Assembly (NCBI GenBank): GCA_031409515.1
Contig: JANNXJ010000003.1
Coordinates: 1-59,473 of the forward strand
Direction: 5' to 3'
DNA: 59,473 nt
DNA from: SHZI01 sp031409515
Lineage (GTDB): Bacteria; Pseudomonadota; Gammaproteobacteria; Steroidobacterales; GCA-2729495
Shown here piece after piece: positions 50,521 through 58,889 of the stretch (position 1 is its first letter; each line of letters begins with the position of its first letter). The translations under genes were made by a program, and so were the position numbers. A model generated the notes under the pieces. That model was not told where the DNA came from and made no database searches. It saw nothing but the letters and a program-made list of their open reading frames with translations.

Positions 50521-51840
50521 ATGCGCATCGCCTTCATCTCAGCCAACCGCGAGCACCTGCCCGACCCGGTACTTCCCCTGGGCATCCTCTATATGATGAG
50601 TGTTGCCGGTGAAGGACACGAAAAGACGCTTATCGACCTCTGCTTCGAGGAACAGCCTCTGGAGTTCCTGGCCCGGCGTCTGCGGGAGTTCGAACCAGAC
50701 CTGGTCGCCGTCAGCATGCGCAATATCCAGAATGCCGACTACACCGACACCGGCACCACGCTGGGCTACTACGACCAGGTGGTGCGCACCATCCGCGAGC
50801 ATAGCCCTGCCCCGGTAGTGATGGGCGGGGGCGGCTTCAGCGTAATCCCCAACGAACTTATGGAGCGGTTTGGCCTCGACTACGGCGTCACCGGCGAGGG
50901 AGAACAGGCCTTCGCGGAACTGGTGGCGCGGCTGGCCACTGGCTCGCGGGACACCGGTGGCATCAGAAACCTCCTGGGGGGCAACGGCACCGCACTTGCC
51001 GGGGGCTTGAGCCGCCACGACTTTCTCGATATCAAGCGCAACGTGCAGCCGGACCGGCGCTGGGCAGACCCGCGCTACTACGAGTACTCCGGCATAACGT
51101 CCATCCAGACCAAGCGCGGCTGTGCCATGCAGTGCGAGTACTGCACCTACCCGCTGATCGAGGGTCGCACCATTCGCCAGCGTGTCGGCGACGTCGTGGC
51201 AGATGAATGGGAGGCAATGCTCGCCGCTCACCCGGCTATCAGTCACGTATTTATCGTGGACTCAGTGTTCAACCTGCCACCACGTCATGCGCGGGAAGTC
51301 TGTGAGGCGTTGATTGCGCGTGGTTTGAACACACCCTGGACCTGCTATCTCAACCCGGTGCGCTTCGATCAGGAACTGGCCGACATCATGGCCCGCTCCG
51401 GCTGCCAAGGCGTGGAAATCGGCTCAGACTCAGGCACGGATCAGGGCCTGGAGCGGCTGAAGAAAGGCTTCACGACCGAAAAGATCCGCCAGACGAGCCG
51501 CATCTGCCAGCAGGCGGGCATCAAGGATTGTCATACCTTCATCCTCGGCACGCGGGGAGAGACGCTGGATGACGTCGCGCGCTCACTCGATTTCATCGAA
51601 GATCTCAACCCTTATGGCGCCATCCTGATGGCCTACAAGGACGACCGCGAGGCCGTGGACCCGGAACTTGCCGCTCGCCTCGGTGAATTTCGGGCCAAGG
51701 TACTGGCGACTATCGAGGGTCGAGCAAAGCCCCGCAAGCGCTGGGTGGTGCCCTCGCTTGGGCTGCGGTTCAACAGTCGGCTATTCGGGGCGCTGCGGAA
51801 GTCAGGGATGAAGGGTCCGCTCTGGCAGCACGCGGCCTAG
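50521..51840 (+). CDS. B12-binding-domain radical SAM enzyme
   Basis: The 439-residue protein has an N-terminal cobalamin-binding-like Rossmann domain (about 1-140, GGGGFSVIPNELMERF) and a radical SAM barrel. The iron-sulfur cysteines are C201-X3-C205-X2-C208 (RGCAMQCEYCTY). No DXHXXG histidine motif is seen, so cobalamin would bind without histidine ligation, as in many of these enzymes. The start is 6 bases after xanB2, indicating one operon. It is unusual in this pathway; methylation or another modification of an unactivated carbon is possible. The substrate is unknown. Confidence 0.87.
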   Translation: MRIAFISANREHLPDPVLPLGILYMMSVAGEGHEKTLIDLCFEEQPLEFLARRLREFEPDLVAVSMRNIQNADYTDTGTTLGYYDQVVRTIREHSPAPVVMGGGGFSVIPNELMERFGLDYGVTGEGEQAFAELVARLATGSRDTGGIRNLLGGNGTALAGGLSRHDFLDIKRNVQPDRRWADPRYYEYSGITSIQTKRGCAMQCEYCTYPLIEGRTIRQRVGDVVADEWEAMLAAHPAISHVFIVDSVFNLPPRHAREVCEALIARGLNTPWTCYLNPVRFDQELADIMARSGCQGVEIGSDSGTDQGLERLKKGFTTEKIRQTSRICQQAGIKDCHTFILGTRGETLDDVARSLDFIEDLNPYGAILMAYKDDREAVDPELAARLGEFRAKVLATIEGRAKPRKRWVVPSLGLRFNSRLFGALRKSGMKGPLWQHAA

Positions 51841-51943
51841 CCTCAAGAGCGATTTTCCAGAGGGGCCGCGAAGGCAGACTGGTGTGGTGCAGTGAAGCGG
51901 TATCGGGTAACGTATTTAGTGTTAAGGGCAGTTGGAGTCTTCG

Positions 51944-52597
51944 ATGAATCAGCACGCGCGAATTCTAAGCTTGGCGCTCCTGGCTGCCACAGCAGTCCTC
52001 GCCGGTTGCGCCACCAGCCGCAGCGAGATAGATCTACCCGCAGCTCCACAGGCCGTGGCCACAAAAACACCGACTACTACTGCCTATATCCGAACTGTTC
52101 GCGATGCCCGCGTATTCGAGGAGGCTCCCGGAGAACCCAGCACCCCATCGCTCGGCTTCGGCGGATCGGCGCAGGCGACTGCAGACATCAAGGCACGCGC
52201 GGTGGGCCGCAAGCGCAACACCTTCGGCAAGGCACTCGGTGACATTCTGCTTAAGGACGGGCAGACAGCGGAATCAGTGATTCGCGATCAGCTCGGCGCC
52301 GCCCTCAGCGAAGCCGGCTACCGGGTGGCGCCCGATGCTGCGCAGGCGGGCCCCGATGCGGTCCCGGTGGATGCCTCGATCACCAAGTTTTGGACGTGGT
52401 TCACGCCGGGATTCTGGGCTATCACTGTCAGTGCCGACATCGCCACCGATATCACAATCGGCGATGGGGCAGCCAAGTCCGTGGTCGCCTACGCCGAGGA
52501 CAAGAAGCAGGTCGCCGCCGACGGCACGTGGATAGACATTTTGTCCCTGGCGCTGGATGACTACAGAAAGAAAGCCGCAGAGGCTTTCAGGCGTTAA
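51944..52597 (+). CDS. Putative lipoprotein (YajG-like)
   Basis: A 217-residue lipoprotein with a signal ending in LAGC and a later body that vaguely resembles YajG: FGKALGDILLKDG, VIRDQLGAALSEAGYRV and FWTWFTPGFWAITVSADI. No catalytic residues are seen. It is separated from the radical SAM gene by 103 bases and lies before an outer-membrane protein gene. It may help anchor pigment or be unrelated. Confidence 0.7.
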   Translation: MNQHARILSLALLAATAVLAGCATSRSEIDLPAAPQAVATKTPTTTAYIRTVRDARVFEEAPGEPSTPSLGFGGSAQATADIKARAVGRKRNTFGKALGDILLKDGQTAESVIRDQLGAALSEAGYRVAPDAAQAGPDAVPVDASITKFWTWFTPGFWAITVSADIATDITIGDGAAKSVVAYAEDKKQVAADGTWIDILSLALDDYRKKAAEAFRR

Positions 52598-52693
52598 CCG
52601 AATTTTTTGCAGCCCGATTCGCCTGCAAGCGATCACACGTAGATGTCCGCGTTGCTGCTGACTGTGGCTCGTTCTGACAAACAGGAAAATTCA

Positions 52694-53260
52694 ATGAAGA
52701 TGTCCATCTTGGCAGCCAGGCACGGCGCGGGACTCGCGCTGATTCTCGCCGCTAGCGGCGTGGCGTACGGGGACGGCAATGTCGTTGGCACCATTGGCGT
52801 CCGATCCCTGACTGGTGATCTATGGAGCGACCTCGATAGCGATAACCAGCTGGCGATTGGGGTCTCAGCAGATTTCGGACTGGGCGAGATTCCGCTCTAC
52901 ATTTCTACGGGCCTCCAGGTGTCGGCCTCCGACGGTGGAGAGGGCGACTCTACGGCCTCAGTCGCCGACTTGTCAGTTGGCCTGAAGCTTATGCCAACCA
53001 AGGGGACGATTCGCCCCTATGTGGGGGCCGGTGTCGCCAGCGTCGGAGCCTCCATTGATACTGACTTTTTCGGCGATGACGATGACCAGTCCTTCGGCTT
53101 CTACGTTGGCGGCGGTGCTCTTTTCCGGATTGGCAGTCACTTCACCATGGGTGTCGATTTGCGTTATGTCGGCGGGACTGACATTGAACCCTTTGGAATC
53201 AAGGGTGACGCCGATTCCGTGACGGCGATGGCTCTCTTTGGCTACAGTTGGGGTGATTAG
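52694..53260 (+). CDS. Outer-membrane beta-barrel protein
   Basis: A 188-residue exported protein with a signal peptide (GAGLALILAASGVAYG) and amphipathic strands ending in an aromatic C-terminus typical of barrel assembly (TAMALFGYSWGD). It has a short acidic loop (FFGDDDDQSF). AGGAAA precedes ATG 52694. The TAG stop is at the edge of a degenerate REP-like unit. It may be the outer-membrane element of the pigment island. Confidence 0.75.
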   Translation: MKMSILAARHGAGLALILAASGVAYGDGNVVGTIGVRSLTGDLWSDLDSDNQLAIGVSADFGLGEIPLYISTGLQVSASDGGEGDSTASVADLSVGLKLMPTKGTIRPYVGAGVASVGASIDTDFFGDDDDQSFGFYVGGGALFRIGSHFTMGVDLRYVGGTDIEPFGIKGDADSVTAMALFGYSWGD

Positions 53261-53279
53261 CGCCTAAAGCCGCTCCTGC
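53260..53279. repeat. Degenerate REP-like unit
   Basis: GCGCCTAAAGCCGCTCCTGC, the inverted form of the GTAGGAGCG family with changes. It begins at the last base of the outer-membrane gene's stop codon and marks the right edge of the pigment island. Confidence 0.7.
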
Positions 53280-53306
53280 GGGTCATTTCGCTGGCAAAAT
53301 GCCCCC

Positions 53307-54356
53307 ATGACCACCTCCCGCCTGCCCACCACCGCCGCGCTGGTCGCCCTTGGCGTTTCGGTCGCCGTCGCCGGCTACGTGTGGGTGGAACAACGCTCCG
53401 GCATCGGCCAGCGGGTCGCGGAGCTCCGGGAGAGTGCCGGCGCCACCAGCTCCGAGCTGGCCGCACTCCGGGCCCGGCTCGACGAGGTCTCCAACGGCCG
53501 GCGCCTGCTGGACGATGACATGGACCGCCTGCGGGAACGCGTGACCCGGGAAACGGAAGCCCTCGGTGAACTTCCGGAACGCGTCGGCCAGCTGGAGCAG
53601 AACATCGACCGGTTCGTCGGGGCGGGCGACAAGGTCCGCTCGGCGTGGCTCCTGGCCGAGTCCGAACACTACATGCGCATTGCCAATGCCCAGCTCGGCC
53701 TGGCCGGCGATGTCGCGGTCGCGCAGACAGCGCTTGGTCTGGCGGACGACGCACTGGGCGAGCTGAACGACCCGCGCCTGACGCCGGTGCGCAGGCTGCT
53801 TGCCGAAGAAATCAATGGCCTCAAGTCCGTGCCCCGCCCGGACACGGAAGGCATCGTGCTGAGCCTTGGCAGTTTGTCGGACAGCCTGGAAACGCTGCCC
53901 CTGAAGATCTCGGCGTCCGAGGCCTTCCGCGCCCGGCCGGAAAAGCCCGCTGCGCCGCTCACCGGATTTGCCCGCGCACTGGCCGCCACCCGTTCGGCCC
54001 TCGCCAGCCTCGTCAGTGTGCGCCGCTCGGATGACCCGGTTGCACCCTTGCTCTCGGAGGCCGAAGAGACCGTCCTGATTCGCAGTCTCGACCTGGAACT
54101 GCAACTCGCCCAGCTGGCGATCATGCGGGGTGACGCGGGCATGTACCGCCGCTCCGTTGAGGCGGCAGGCAACCGGTTGCGGGAACACTTCGACCTGGCC
54201 TCGCCCGAGGTACAGGCCGCTCTAGAGTCCCTGACCGACCTGTCCGCAGCCCGCCTGCCGGAAGAGCTGCCGGATATCTCCGGCTCCCTGGACGCCCTGC
54301 TCCGCCTCAGTACCCCCGCCAAGCCTGCTGCGGTGGCCAAACAGGGCCCTCGATGA
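53307..54356 (+). CDS. hemX: HemX-like membrane protein
   Basis: A 349-residue protein with one N-terminal span (TAALVALGVSVAVAGYVWV) and a periplasmic coiled-coil body. The conserved segment SAWLLAESEHYMRIANAQL is typical of HemX. It is often called a uroporphyrinogen-III methyltransferase, but it lacks the methyltransferase fold and its biochemical role is unclear. It overlaps hemY by four bases. The usual upstream hemC-hemD are not here. Confidence 0.93.
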   Translation: MTTSRLPTTAALVALGVSVAVAGYVWVEQRSGIGQRVAELRESAGATSSELAALRARLDEVSNGRRLLDDDMDRLRERVTRETEALGELPERVGQLEQNIDRFVGAGDKVRSAWLLAESEHYMRIANAQLGLAGDVAVAQTALGLADDALGELNDPRLTPVRRLLAEEINGLKSVPRPDTEGIVLSLGSLSDSLETLPLKISASEAFRARPEKPAAPLTGFARALAATRSALASLVSVRRSDDPVAPLLSEAEETVLIRSLDLELQLAQLAIMRGDAGMYRRSVEAAGNRLREHFDLASPEVQAALESLTDLSAARLPEELPDISGSLDALLRLSTPAKPAAVAKQGPR

Positions 54357-55570
54357 AAGTTGGTCTGGTCATCGTCCTGGCGCTGATCGTTGGCACTCTG
54401 GCCACGCACCTCGTGCTGCCAGACAACGGCTATGTCCTGATCAATTTCCGGGGCTACATCATCGAGACCTCGGTCCCTATCCTCGCGCTGCTGCTCCTGC
54501 TCGGGTACCTGGCGATCCGCTTGCTGGTCCAGGTGTGGAGAGCACCGCGCCGCCTGGGTGAAGCCTGGGCAACCGCCCGCATCAATTACGCGGGACGCCA
54601 GGCCACCCAGGGCTACATCGCGCTGGCCGAAGGGCGGCTGGCGAGGGGCGAGCGACTCCTGACCAGGGGCGCACGGTTGTCGGAGACGCCGCTGCTGAAC
54701 TACCTCGCGGCCGCCCGGGCGGCGCAGATGCAGGGCGACCGGGACCGACGGGATGGGTGGCTGCGCATGGCGTGTGAGAAGGAGCCCGCCGCCCAGGACG
54801 CTGTCCTGCTGACCCAGGCGGAGCTCCAGCTGGAGGATGGCCAGTACGCCGAAGCACTGGCCAGCCTGAACCGCGTCCGGGAGCGCCACCCCACCCATGC
54901 CCAGGCGCTGAAACTCCTCGGCGAACTCCACTATCGCCGCCGGGAGTGGCAGCCACTGGCTGAACTGCTGCCGCTCCTGCGCCGGCGGGGCAACGTGCCG
55001 GCTGAAATGCTGGATGAGTGGAGTGTGGATGCCTACGGCAACATCCTGACCAGCGTCCGCCTCGACCGGGTAGCACTCGACCGGGTCTGGGAGGACATTC
55101 CCCGGCACCTGCGTCGCGAGCCCCGCCTGACCCTGACCCGGGCGCAGGCGCTGATCAGCTGTGGTGCCACGGAAGATGCTGAGGTGGAAGTCCGCCGCAC
55201 GCTCAAGGAAGACTGGAGTGAGGCGCTCATCGACCTCTACGGCGAGCTCGCTACCGCCGATCCCTCGGCTCATCTCAAGCGCATCGAAGCCTGGTTGAAG
55301 GAGCGACCCGAAGACCCCGCGCTGCTGCTGGCGGCGGGTCGGGCCAGTGTGCGCCATCAGCTCTGGGGGAAGGCCAGGAGCTATCTTGAGGCCAGTCTCG
55401 CCATCCGCCCGGCGCCGGAGGCCTACCGCGCGCTGGGTCAGCTCATGGCCCGGGTCGGAGAAGCCCAGTCTGCGTCCAGGGCCTTTGAGCGGGGCCTGGC
55501 GATGACCGGCGCAGCTGCAGGAACGCCCGTAGGAGCGCCCTTAGGCGCGATACCTACAGATCGCGCCTAA
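54353..55570 (+). CDS. hemY: HemY-like TPR protein with a repeat-encoded tail
   Basis: A 405-residue inner-membrane protein with two N-terminal spans and a TPR-rich periplasmic/cytosolic part. It is proteobacterial HemY, not protoporphyrinogen oxidase. Landmarks are YVLINFRGYIIETSVPIL and later tetratricopeptide helices. Its last 14 residues (PVGAPLGAIPTDRA) and TAA stop are encoded by the REP-like array at 55529, so the normal C-terminus has been changed by the insertion. Confidence 0.93.
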   Translation: MKVGLVIVLALIVGTLATHLVLPDNGYVLINFRGYIIETSVPILALLLLLGYLAIRLLVQVWRAPRRLGEAWATARINYAGRQATQGYIALAEGRLARGERLLTRGARLSETPLLNYLAAARAAQMQGDRDRRDGWLRMACEKEPAAQDAVLLTQAELQLEDGQYAEALASLNRVRERHPTHAQALKLLGELHYRRREWQPLAELLPLLRRRGNVPAEMLDEWSVDAYGNILTSVRLDRVALDRVWEDIPRHLRREPRLTLTRAQALISCGATEDAEVEVRRTLKEDWSEALIDLYGELATADPSAHLKRIEAWLKERPEDPALLLAAGRASVRHQLWGKARSYLEASLAIRPAPEAYRALGQLMARVGEAQSASRAFERGLAMTGAAAGTPVGAPLGAIPTDRA

Positions 55571-55594
55571 AGGCGCTCCTACGGGCGCTCCTAC
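55529..55594. repeat. REP-like array fused to the end of hemY
   Basis: Copies at 55529-55551 and 55560-55582 form a 23-base-arm hairpin with one G:U-type mismatch, followed by a 12-base partial copy (55583-55594). The array holds the hemY stop on the plus strand and the parA-like stop (55591-55593) on the minus strand. Confidence 0.9.
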
Positions 55595-56232
55595 TGGGGC
55601 TGACTGCGCTTGCTGTTCAGCCAGCTGACCAGGGGCTTCCACTGCTCCCAGTCGGGCCAGGCCAGGTACTCGGGCAGTTCGTGGATGCCAAGGCCCCGGG
55701 TGTAGGCCCGCACGTAGTTCTGGGCTTCCCGGAGCTTGGTGACGTAGGGCATCCGGAGCTTGCTGAGGTAGTCGTCCAGTTCCTGGGAAATCAGCGTGGA
55801 CTCCCGCACGCGATTGCCGACCACCGCCAGTTTCACTTCCTTCCGCTCGACCTTGCCCACCTCCCGCAGCTCATCGATGAACTTGCTGGACGCGGTGATA
55901 TCGATAGTGGAGGGCAGGACGGGGACGACGACGGTTTCCACGCGGCGGACCAGGTCCTGGAGATCCCGGCCGTGGCATCCCGCCGGTGCGTCGATGATCA
56001 CGACGTCGGTACCGCGGGGCACGGCACGCATGCCCTGGTCGAAACCGGCCACGCCCCTGATTTTCGGGCGGGTCTCAGGCCGACGCTCGAGCCAGTCGAG
56101 GCTCGAAGCCTGGCGGTCGCAGTCCACCAGAGTGACCTTTTCATCGCGACCGGCGTAGTAGGCAGCCAGGCTGGTGGCGATGGTGGTCTTGCCACTGCCG
56201 CCCTTGGAATTCAGAACCATGATATGACGCAT
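55591..56232 (-). CDS. ParA/MinD-family ATPase
   Basis: A 213-residue deviant Walker ATPase with SKGGSGKTTIATSL (residues 9-22), VDCDRQASSLDW and IIDAPAG. Such proteins position DNA or protein cargo by cycling on the nucleoid or membrane. No ParB or parS is adjacent, so it is an orphan. ATG 56232 (MRHIMVLNSKGGSGKTT) is the normal start; an upstream frame reaches 56313. It is divergent from dapF. Confidence 0.9.
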   Translation of the reverse strand: MRHIMVLNSKGGSGKTTIATSLAAYYAGRDEKVTLVDCDRQASSLDWLERRPETRPKIRGVAGFDQGMRAVPRGTDVVIIDAPAGCHGRDLQDLVRRVETVVVPVLPSTIDITASSKFIDELREVGKVERKEVKLAVVGNRVRESTLISQELDDYLSKLRMPYVTKLREAQNYVRAYTRGLGIHELPEYLAWPDWEQWKPLVSWLNSKRSQPQ

Positions 56233-56337
56233 GAATCGGCTACCCTTGTTTTTCTTGGTATTTTTGTCCGCCGCTGCGCGACGGACGCGTAACATTAGCG
56301 ATCGATTTAACAAAAGTCCACGCCGACCTGCGCCCGC

Positions 56338-56343
56338 TATAAT
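56338..56343 (+). promoter_or_regulatory. -10 box TATAAT upstream of dapF
   Basis: A perfect TATAAT lies 46 bases before the dapF ATG. A -35 box is not clear at the right distance. Confidence 0.45.
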
Positions 56344-56389
56344 TCAATCTCGCGTTCAGTCTGGATCCCCGTTGAGCCACTCCCCAACC

Positions 56390-57208
56390 ATGCACGTTCC
56401 GTTCACCAAGATGCATGGCCTGGGCAATGATTTTCTGCTGATCCGCGGGGACGGCGTCCCCCTGCCCTCACCCGCACGCATTCGTCACCTCGCCGACCGT
56501 CGCCGCGGCATCGGCTTCGACCAGCTGCTGTGGCTTGAATCCGCGCAACGTCCCGGTGACGACATCCACTACCGCATATTCAACGCCGATGGCAGCGAAG
56601 CCGAGCAGTGTGGCAACGGGGCGCGATGCATTGCACGGCTGGTGGCCAGGCCTGGTCAGCAGGAACTTCAACTGGGCCACGGGAGTGGTTCGTCGCCAGC
56701 CAGGCTCGGGGCCGACGGCATGGTCAGTGTCGGGATGGCGGTGCCGGAGTTCCGTCCTCCGCTGGTACCGTTCAGGGCGCCGGAGGAGTCGCTGCGTTAT
56801 ACGCTTGGAGCGAACGGCGAAGCCGTCGAAGTCGGCGTCGTGTCCCTGGGTAACCCACACGCCGTTCTGCAGGTTGCTGACGTGGCCACTGCGCCGGTGG
56901 AACGCCTCGGCCCGGTGCTGGAGCGCCATGAGCGTTTTCCGAACCGTGCTAACATCGGTTTCATGCAGGTCCTCGCGCCAAACCGCATTTCTCTGCGGGT
57001 TTTCGAGCGCGGCGCTGGGGAAACGTCGGCGTGCGGAACGGGCGCCTGTGCGGCAGTGGTCATCGGCCGCATCTGGAACCTGCTGGAGCCTGAGGTAACC
57101 GTCGACCTGCCGGGGGGTTCCTTGCAGATCCGGTGGCAGGGGCCGGGTCACCCGGTGTGGATGACCGGTGAAGCAGTCACGGTGTTCGAGGGAACGGTTC
57201 AGATATGA
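56390..57208 (+). CDS. dapF: Diaminopimelate epimerase
   Basis: Converts LL- to meso-diaminopimelate for lysine and peptidoglycan synthesis. The 272-residue protein has the start FTKMHGLGNDF and the two catalytic cysteines Cys74 (EQCGNGARC) and Cys215 (SACGTGACA). It overlaps the DUF484 gene by four bases; the order dapF-DUF484-xerC is classical. Confidence 0.96.
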   Translation: MHVPFTKMHGLGNDFLLIRGDGVPLPSPARIRHLADRRRGIGFDQLLWLESAQRPGDDIHYRIFNADGSEAEQCGNGARCIARLVARPGQQELQLGHGSGSSPARLGADGMVSVGMAVPEFRPPLVPFRAPEESLRYTLGANGEAVEVGVVSLGNPHAVLQVADVATAPVERLGPVLERHERFPNRANIGFMQVLAPNRISLRVFERGAGETSACGTGACAAVVIGRIWNLLEPEVTVDLPGGSLQIRWQGPGHPVWMTGEAVTVFEGTVQI

Positions 57209-57924
57209 GCACGCTGAAGCAGCTGCACGTTGCACACAATGAACTCACCGAAGAAAGCATTGCCGAGTACCTCCAGGCCAATCCCGAATTTTTCGAACGT
57301 CACTCCGGGTTGCTGAGCAGCCTCAGGCTCCCCCACGACGCCGGGGGTCCCTCGGTTTCCCTGGTCGAGCGGCAGGTGCTCGTCCTGCGCCAGAAAAACC
57401 TGAAGCTGGAACGCAAGCTCAACGAACTGCTGGACGTAGCCCGCAGCAACGATGCGCTGGCCACCCGTATCCATGCCTTGGCCATGCTGATGCTGGCGAC
57501 TCCGGACAAGGCCAGTGCCGTCCAGGTACTGGAAGAGCAGTTGCGGCTTTCTTTCAACGCCGACCAGTCGGTTCTCGTGGTCTTCGACGACCCGGCGGGC
57601 AGCGTGGCGGGCAGCGGCCCCAGTCGCTTCCTGCGGGTGGTGGAGCGGGACGACCCGGCCGTCGCGCCGTTTCGGACCTTCCTCCAGTCCAACGCCCCGC
57701 GGTGCGGCCAGGTGCGGGATGCCCAGCGGGACTACCTGTTCGGAGCCGGCAACGTGGAAATCGGTTCCGTCGCCCTGGTGCCCCTCGGAGAAAAGTCCGA
57801 GGTGGGTTTTCTCGCCATCGGCAGCCGGGATGCAGACCACTTTCACCCGGGCATGAGCATTGATTTTCTGGCTCGCCTTGGCGAGCTGGTCAGCTGCGCC
57901 CTGCGGACCCGGGCCACCGTCTGA
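57205..57924 (+). CDS. DUF484 (GAF-like) protein
   Basis: A 239-residue protein with an N-terminal helical motif (EESIAEYLQANPEFFERH) and coiled coil (VLRQKNLKLERKLNELLD). A GAF-like domain follows (VALVPLGEKSEVGFLAIGS). Its function is unknown, but it lies between dapF and xerC in most gammaproteobacteria. It is translationally coupled to dapF. Confidence 0.94.
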   Translation: MSTLKQLHVAHNELTEESIAEYLQANPEFFERHSGLLSSLRLPHDAGGPSVSLVERQVLVLRQKNLKLERKLNELLDVARSNDALATRIHALAMLMLATPDKASAVQVLEEQLRLSFNADQSVLVVFDDPAGSVAGSGPSRFLRVVERDDPAVAPFRTFLQSNAPRCGQVRDAQRDYLFGAGNVEIGSVALVPLGEKSEVGFLAIGSRDADHFHPGMSIDFLARLGELVSCALRTRATV

Positions 57925-57975
57925 TCCCCTCCCGGGCCTGACGGGAATCTTCACCAGCACTCGAGGCCTCCGCGA

Positions 57976-58884
57976 ATGGATGCGCGGCACTGGCAGACGG
58001 CCGAACACTTTCTCGAGCACCTGACGCTCGAGCGCCGCCTGTCGGCAAACACGGCCAAGAGCTACCGTCGCGACCTGGTCTGTCTTGCCGAGTTCTGTGA
58101 TCGGCAGTCCATCGCGGCATTTACCGACCTGCGCTCCCATCACCTGCGGCGCTTTGCAGCCGTCAGCCACGCCGGCGGACTCTCGCCCCGGAGCATCCAG
58201 CGGCGCCTGTCCGGGGCCCGTAGTTTCATGAACTACCTGATTCGCGAAGGGCACCTCAAGAACAATCCGGTGGCGGATGTGTCCGCCCCCCTGGTGCCGC
58301 GCAACCTGCCGAACACCCTGGACGTGGACCAGATGGCCCGGTTGCTGAAGATCGAGGGCGACGAGCCCGAGACCATCCGGGATCGAGCCATGCTGGAACT
58401 CTTCTATTCCTCGGGGCTGCGGCTTGCGGAACTGGTGGGACTGGATCTTGGCGCCGTGGATCTCGCGGATGGCACGGTCCGGGTCACCGGCAAGGGCAAC
58501 AAGACCCGCATCGTGCCTGTGGGACGCCAGGCGCGGGAGCAGATCCGGGACTGGCTGCTGATTCGCGTACAACTCGCGGGCAGCGGGGAACAGGCGCTGT
58601 TTGTGAGCACGCGGGGCAAGCGTATCAGTCCCCGCTCAGTCCAGATGCGGGTGCGCTACTGGGCGCTGCGGGCCGGAGTCTCCCAACGGGTTTACCCCCA
58701 CCTCTTCCGGCACAGCTTTGCAACCCACGTGCTGGAGTCGAGCAGCGACCTCCGGGGTGTCCAGGAGATGCTTGGCCACGCCGACATCAGTACCACGCAG
58801 ATTTACACCCACCTGAATTTCCAGCATCTGGCCCAGGTGTACGACAAGGCGCATCCCCGGGCACGCGTGAAAAAAGGGACTTAG
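57976..58884 (+). CDS. xerC: Tyrosine recombinase XerC
   Basis: Resolves chromosome dimers at dif together with XerD. The 302-residue protein has an N-terminal SAM-like core-binding domain and a catalytic domain with the full set Arg149, Lys172, His242, Arg245, His268 and nucleophile Tyr277 (TQIYTHL). The length and context (after dapF-DUF484) fix it as XerC rather than an integron or phage integrase. Confidence 0.96.
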   Translation: MDARHWQTAEHFLEHLTLERRLSANTAKSYRRDLVCLAEFCDRQSIAAFTDLRSHHLRRFAAVSHAGGLSPRSIQRRLSGARSFMNYLIREGHLKNNPVADVSAPLVPRNLPNTLDVDQMARLLKIEGDEPETIRDRAMLELFYSSGLRLAELVGLDLGAVDLADGTVRVTGKGNKTRIVPVGRQAREQIRDWLLIRVQLAGSGEQALFVSTRGKRISPRSVQMRVRYWALRAGVSQRVYPHLFRHSFATHVLESSSDLRGVQEMLGHADISTTQIYTHLNFQHLAQVYDKAHPRARVKKGT

Positions 58885-58889
58885 CCGCC

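Larger units (their letters stand above)
33060..53260. other. Aryl-polyene/xanthomonadin-type pigment biosynthesis island
   Basis: About 21 genes for a type-II polyketide-like pathway, export and anchoring of an aryl polyene pigment. The island has four transcription blocks: minus 39689 to 33060, plus 39667-42394, minus 49308 to 42378, and plus 49459 onward. It interrupts the usual algR-hemC-hemD-hemX order. Several genes use visibly more A/T in wobble positions than the flanking arginine and haem genes. This is consistent with transfer, but no composition was computed. Confidence 0.85.

Noticed and set aside
53307..54356. HemX as a uroporphyrinogen-III methyltransferase
   Set aside because: The sequence is one membrane span plus coiled coil and lacks the SAM-binding methyltransferase fold; the common name is misleading.
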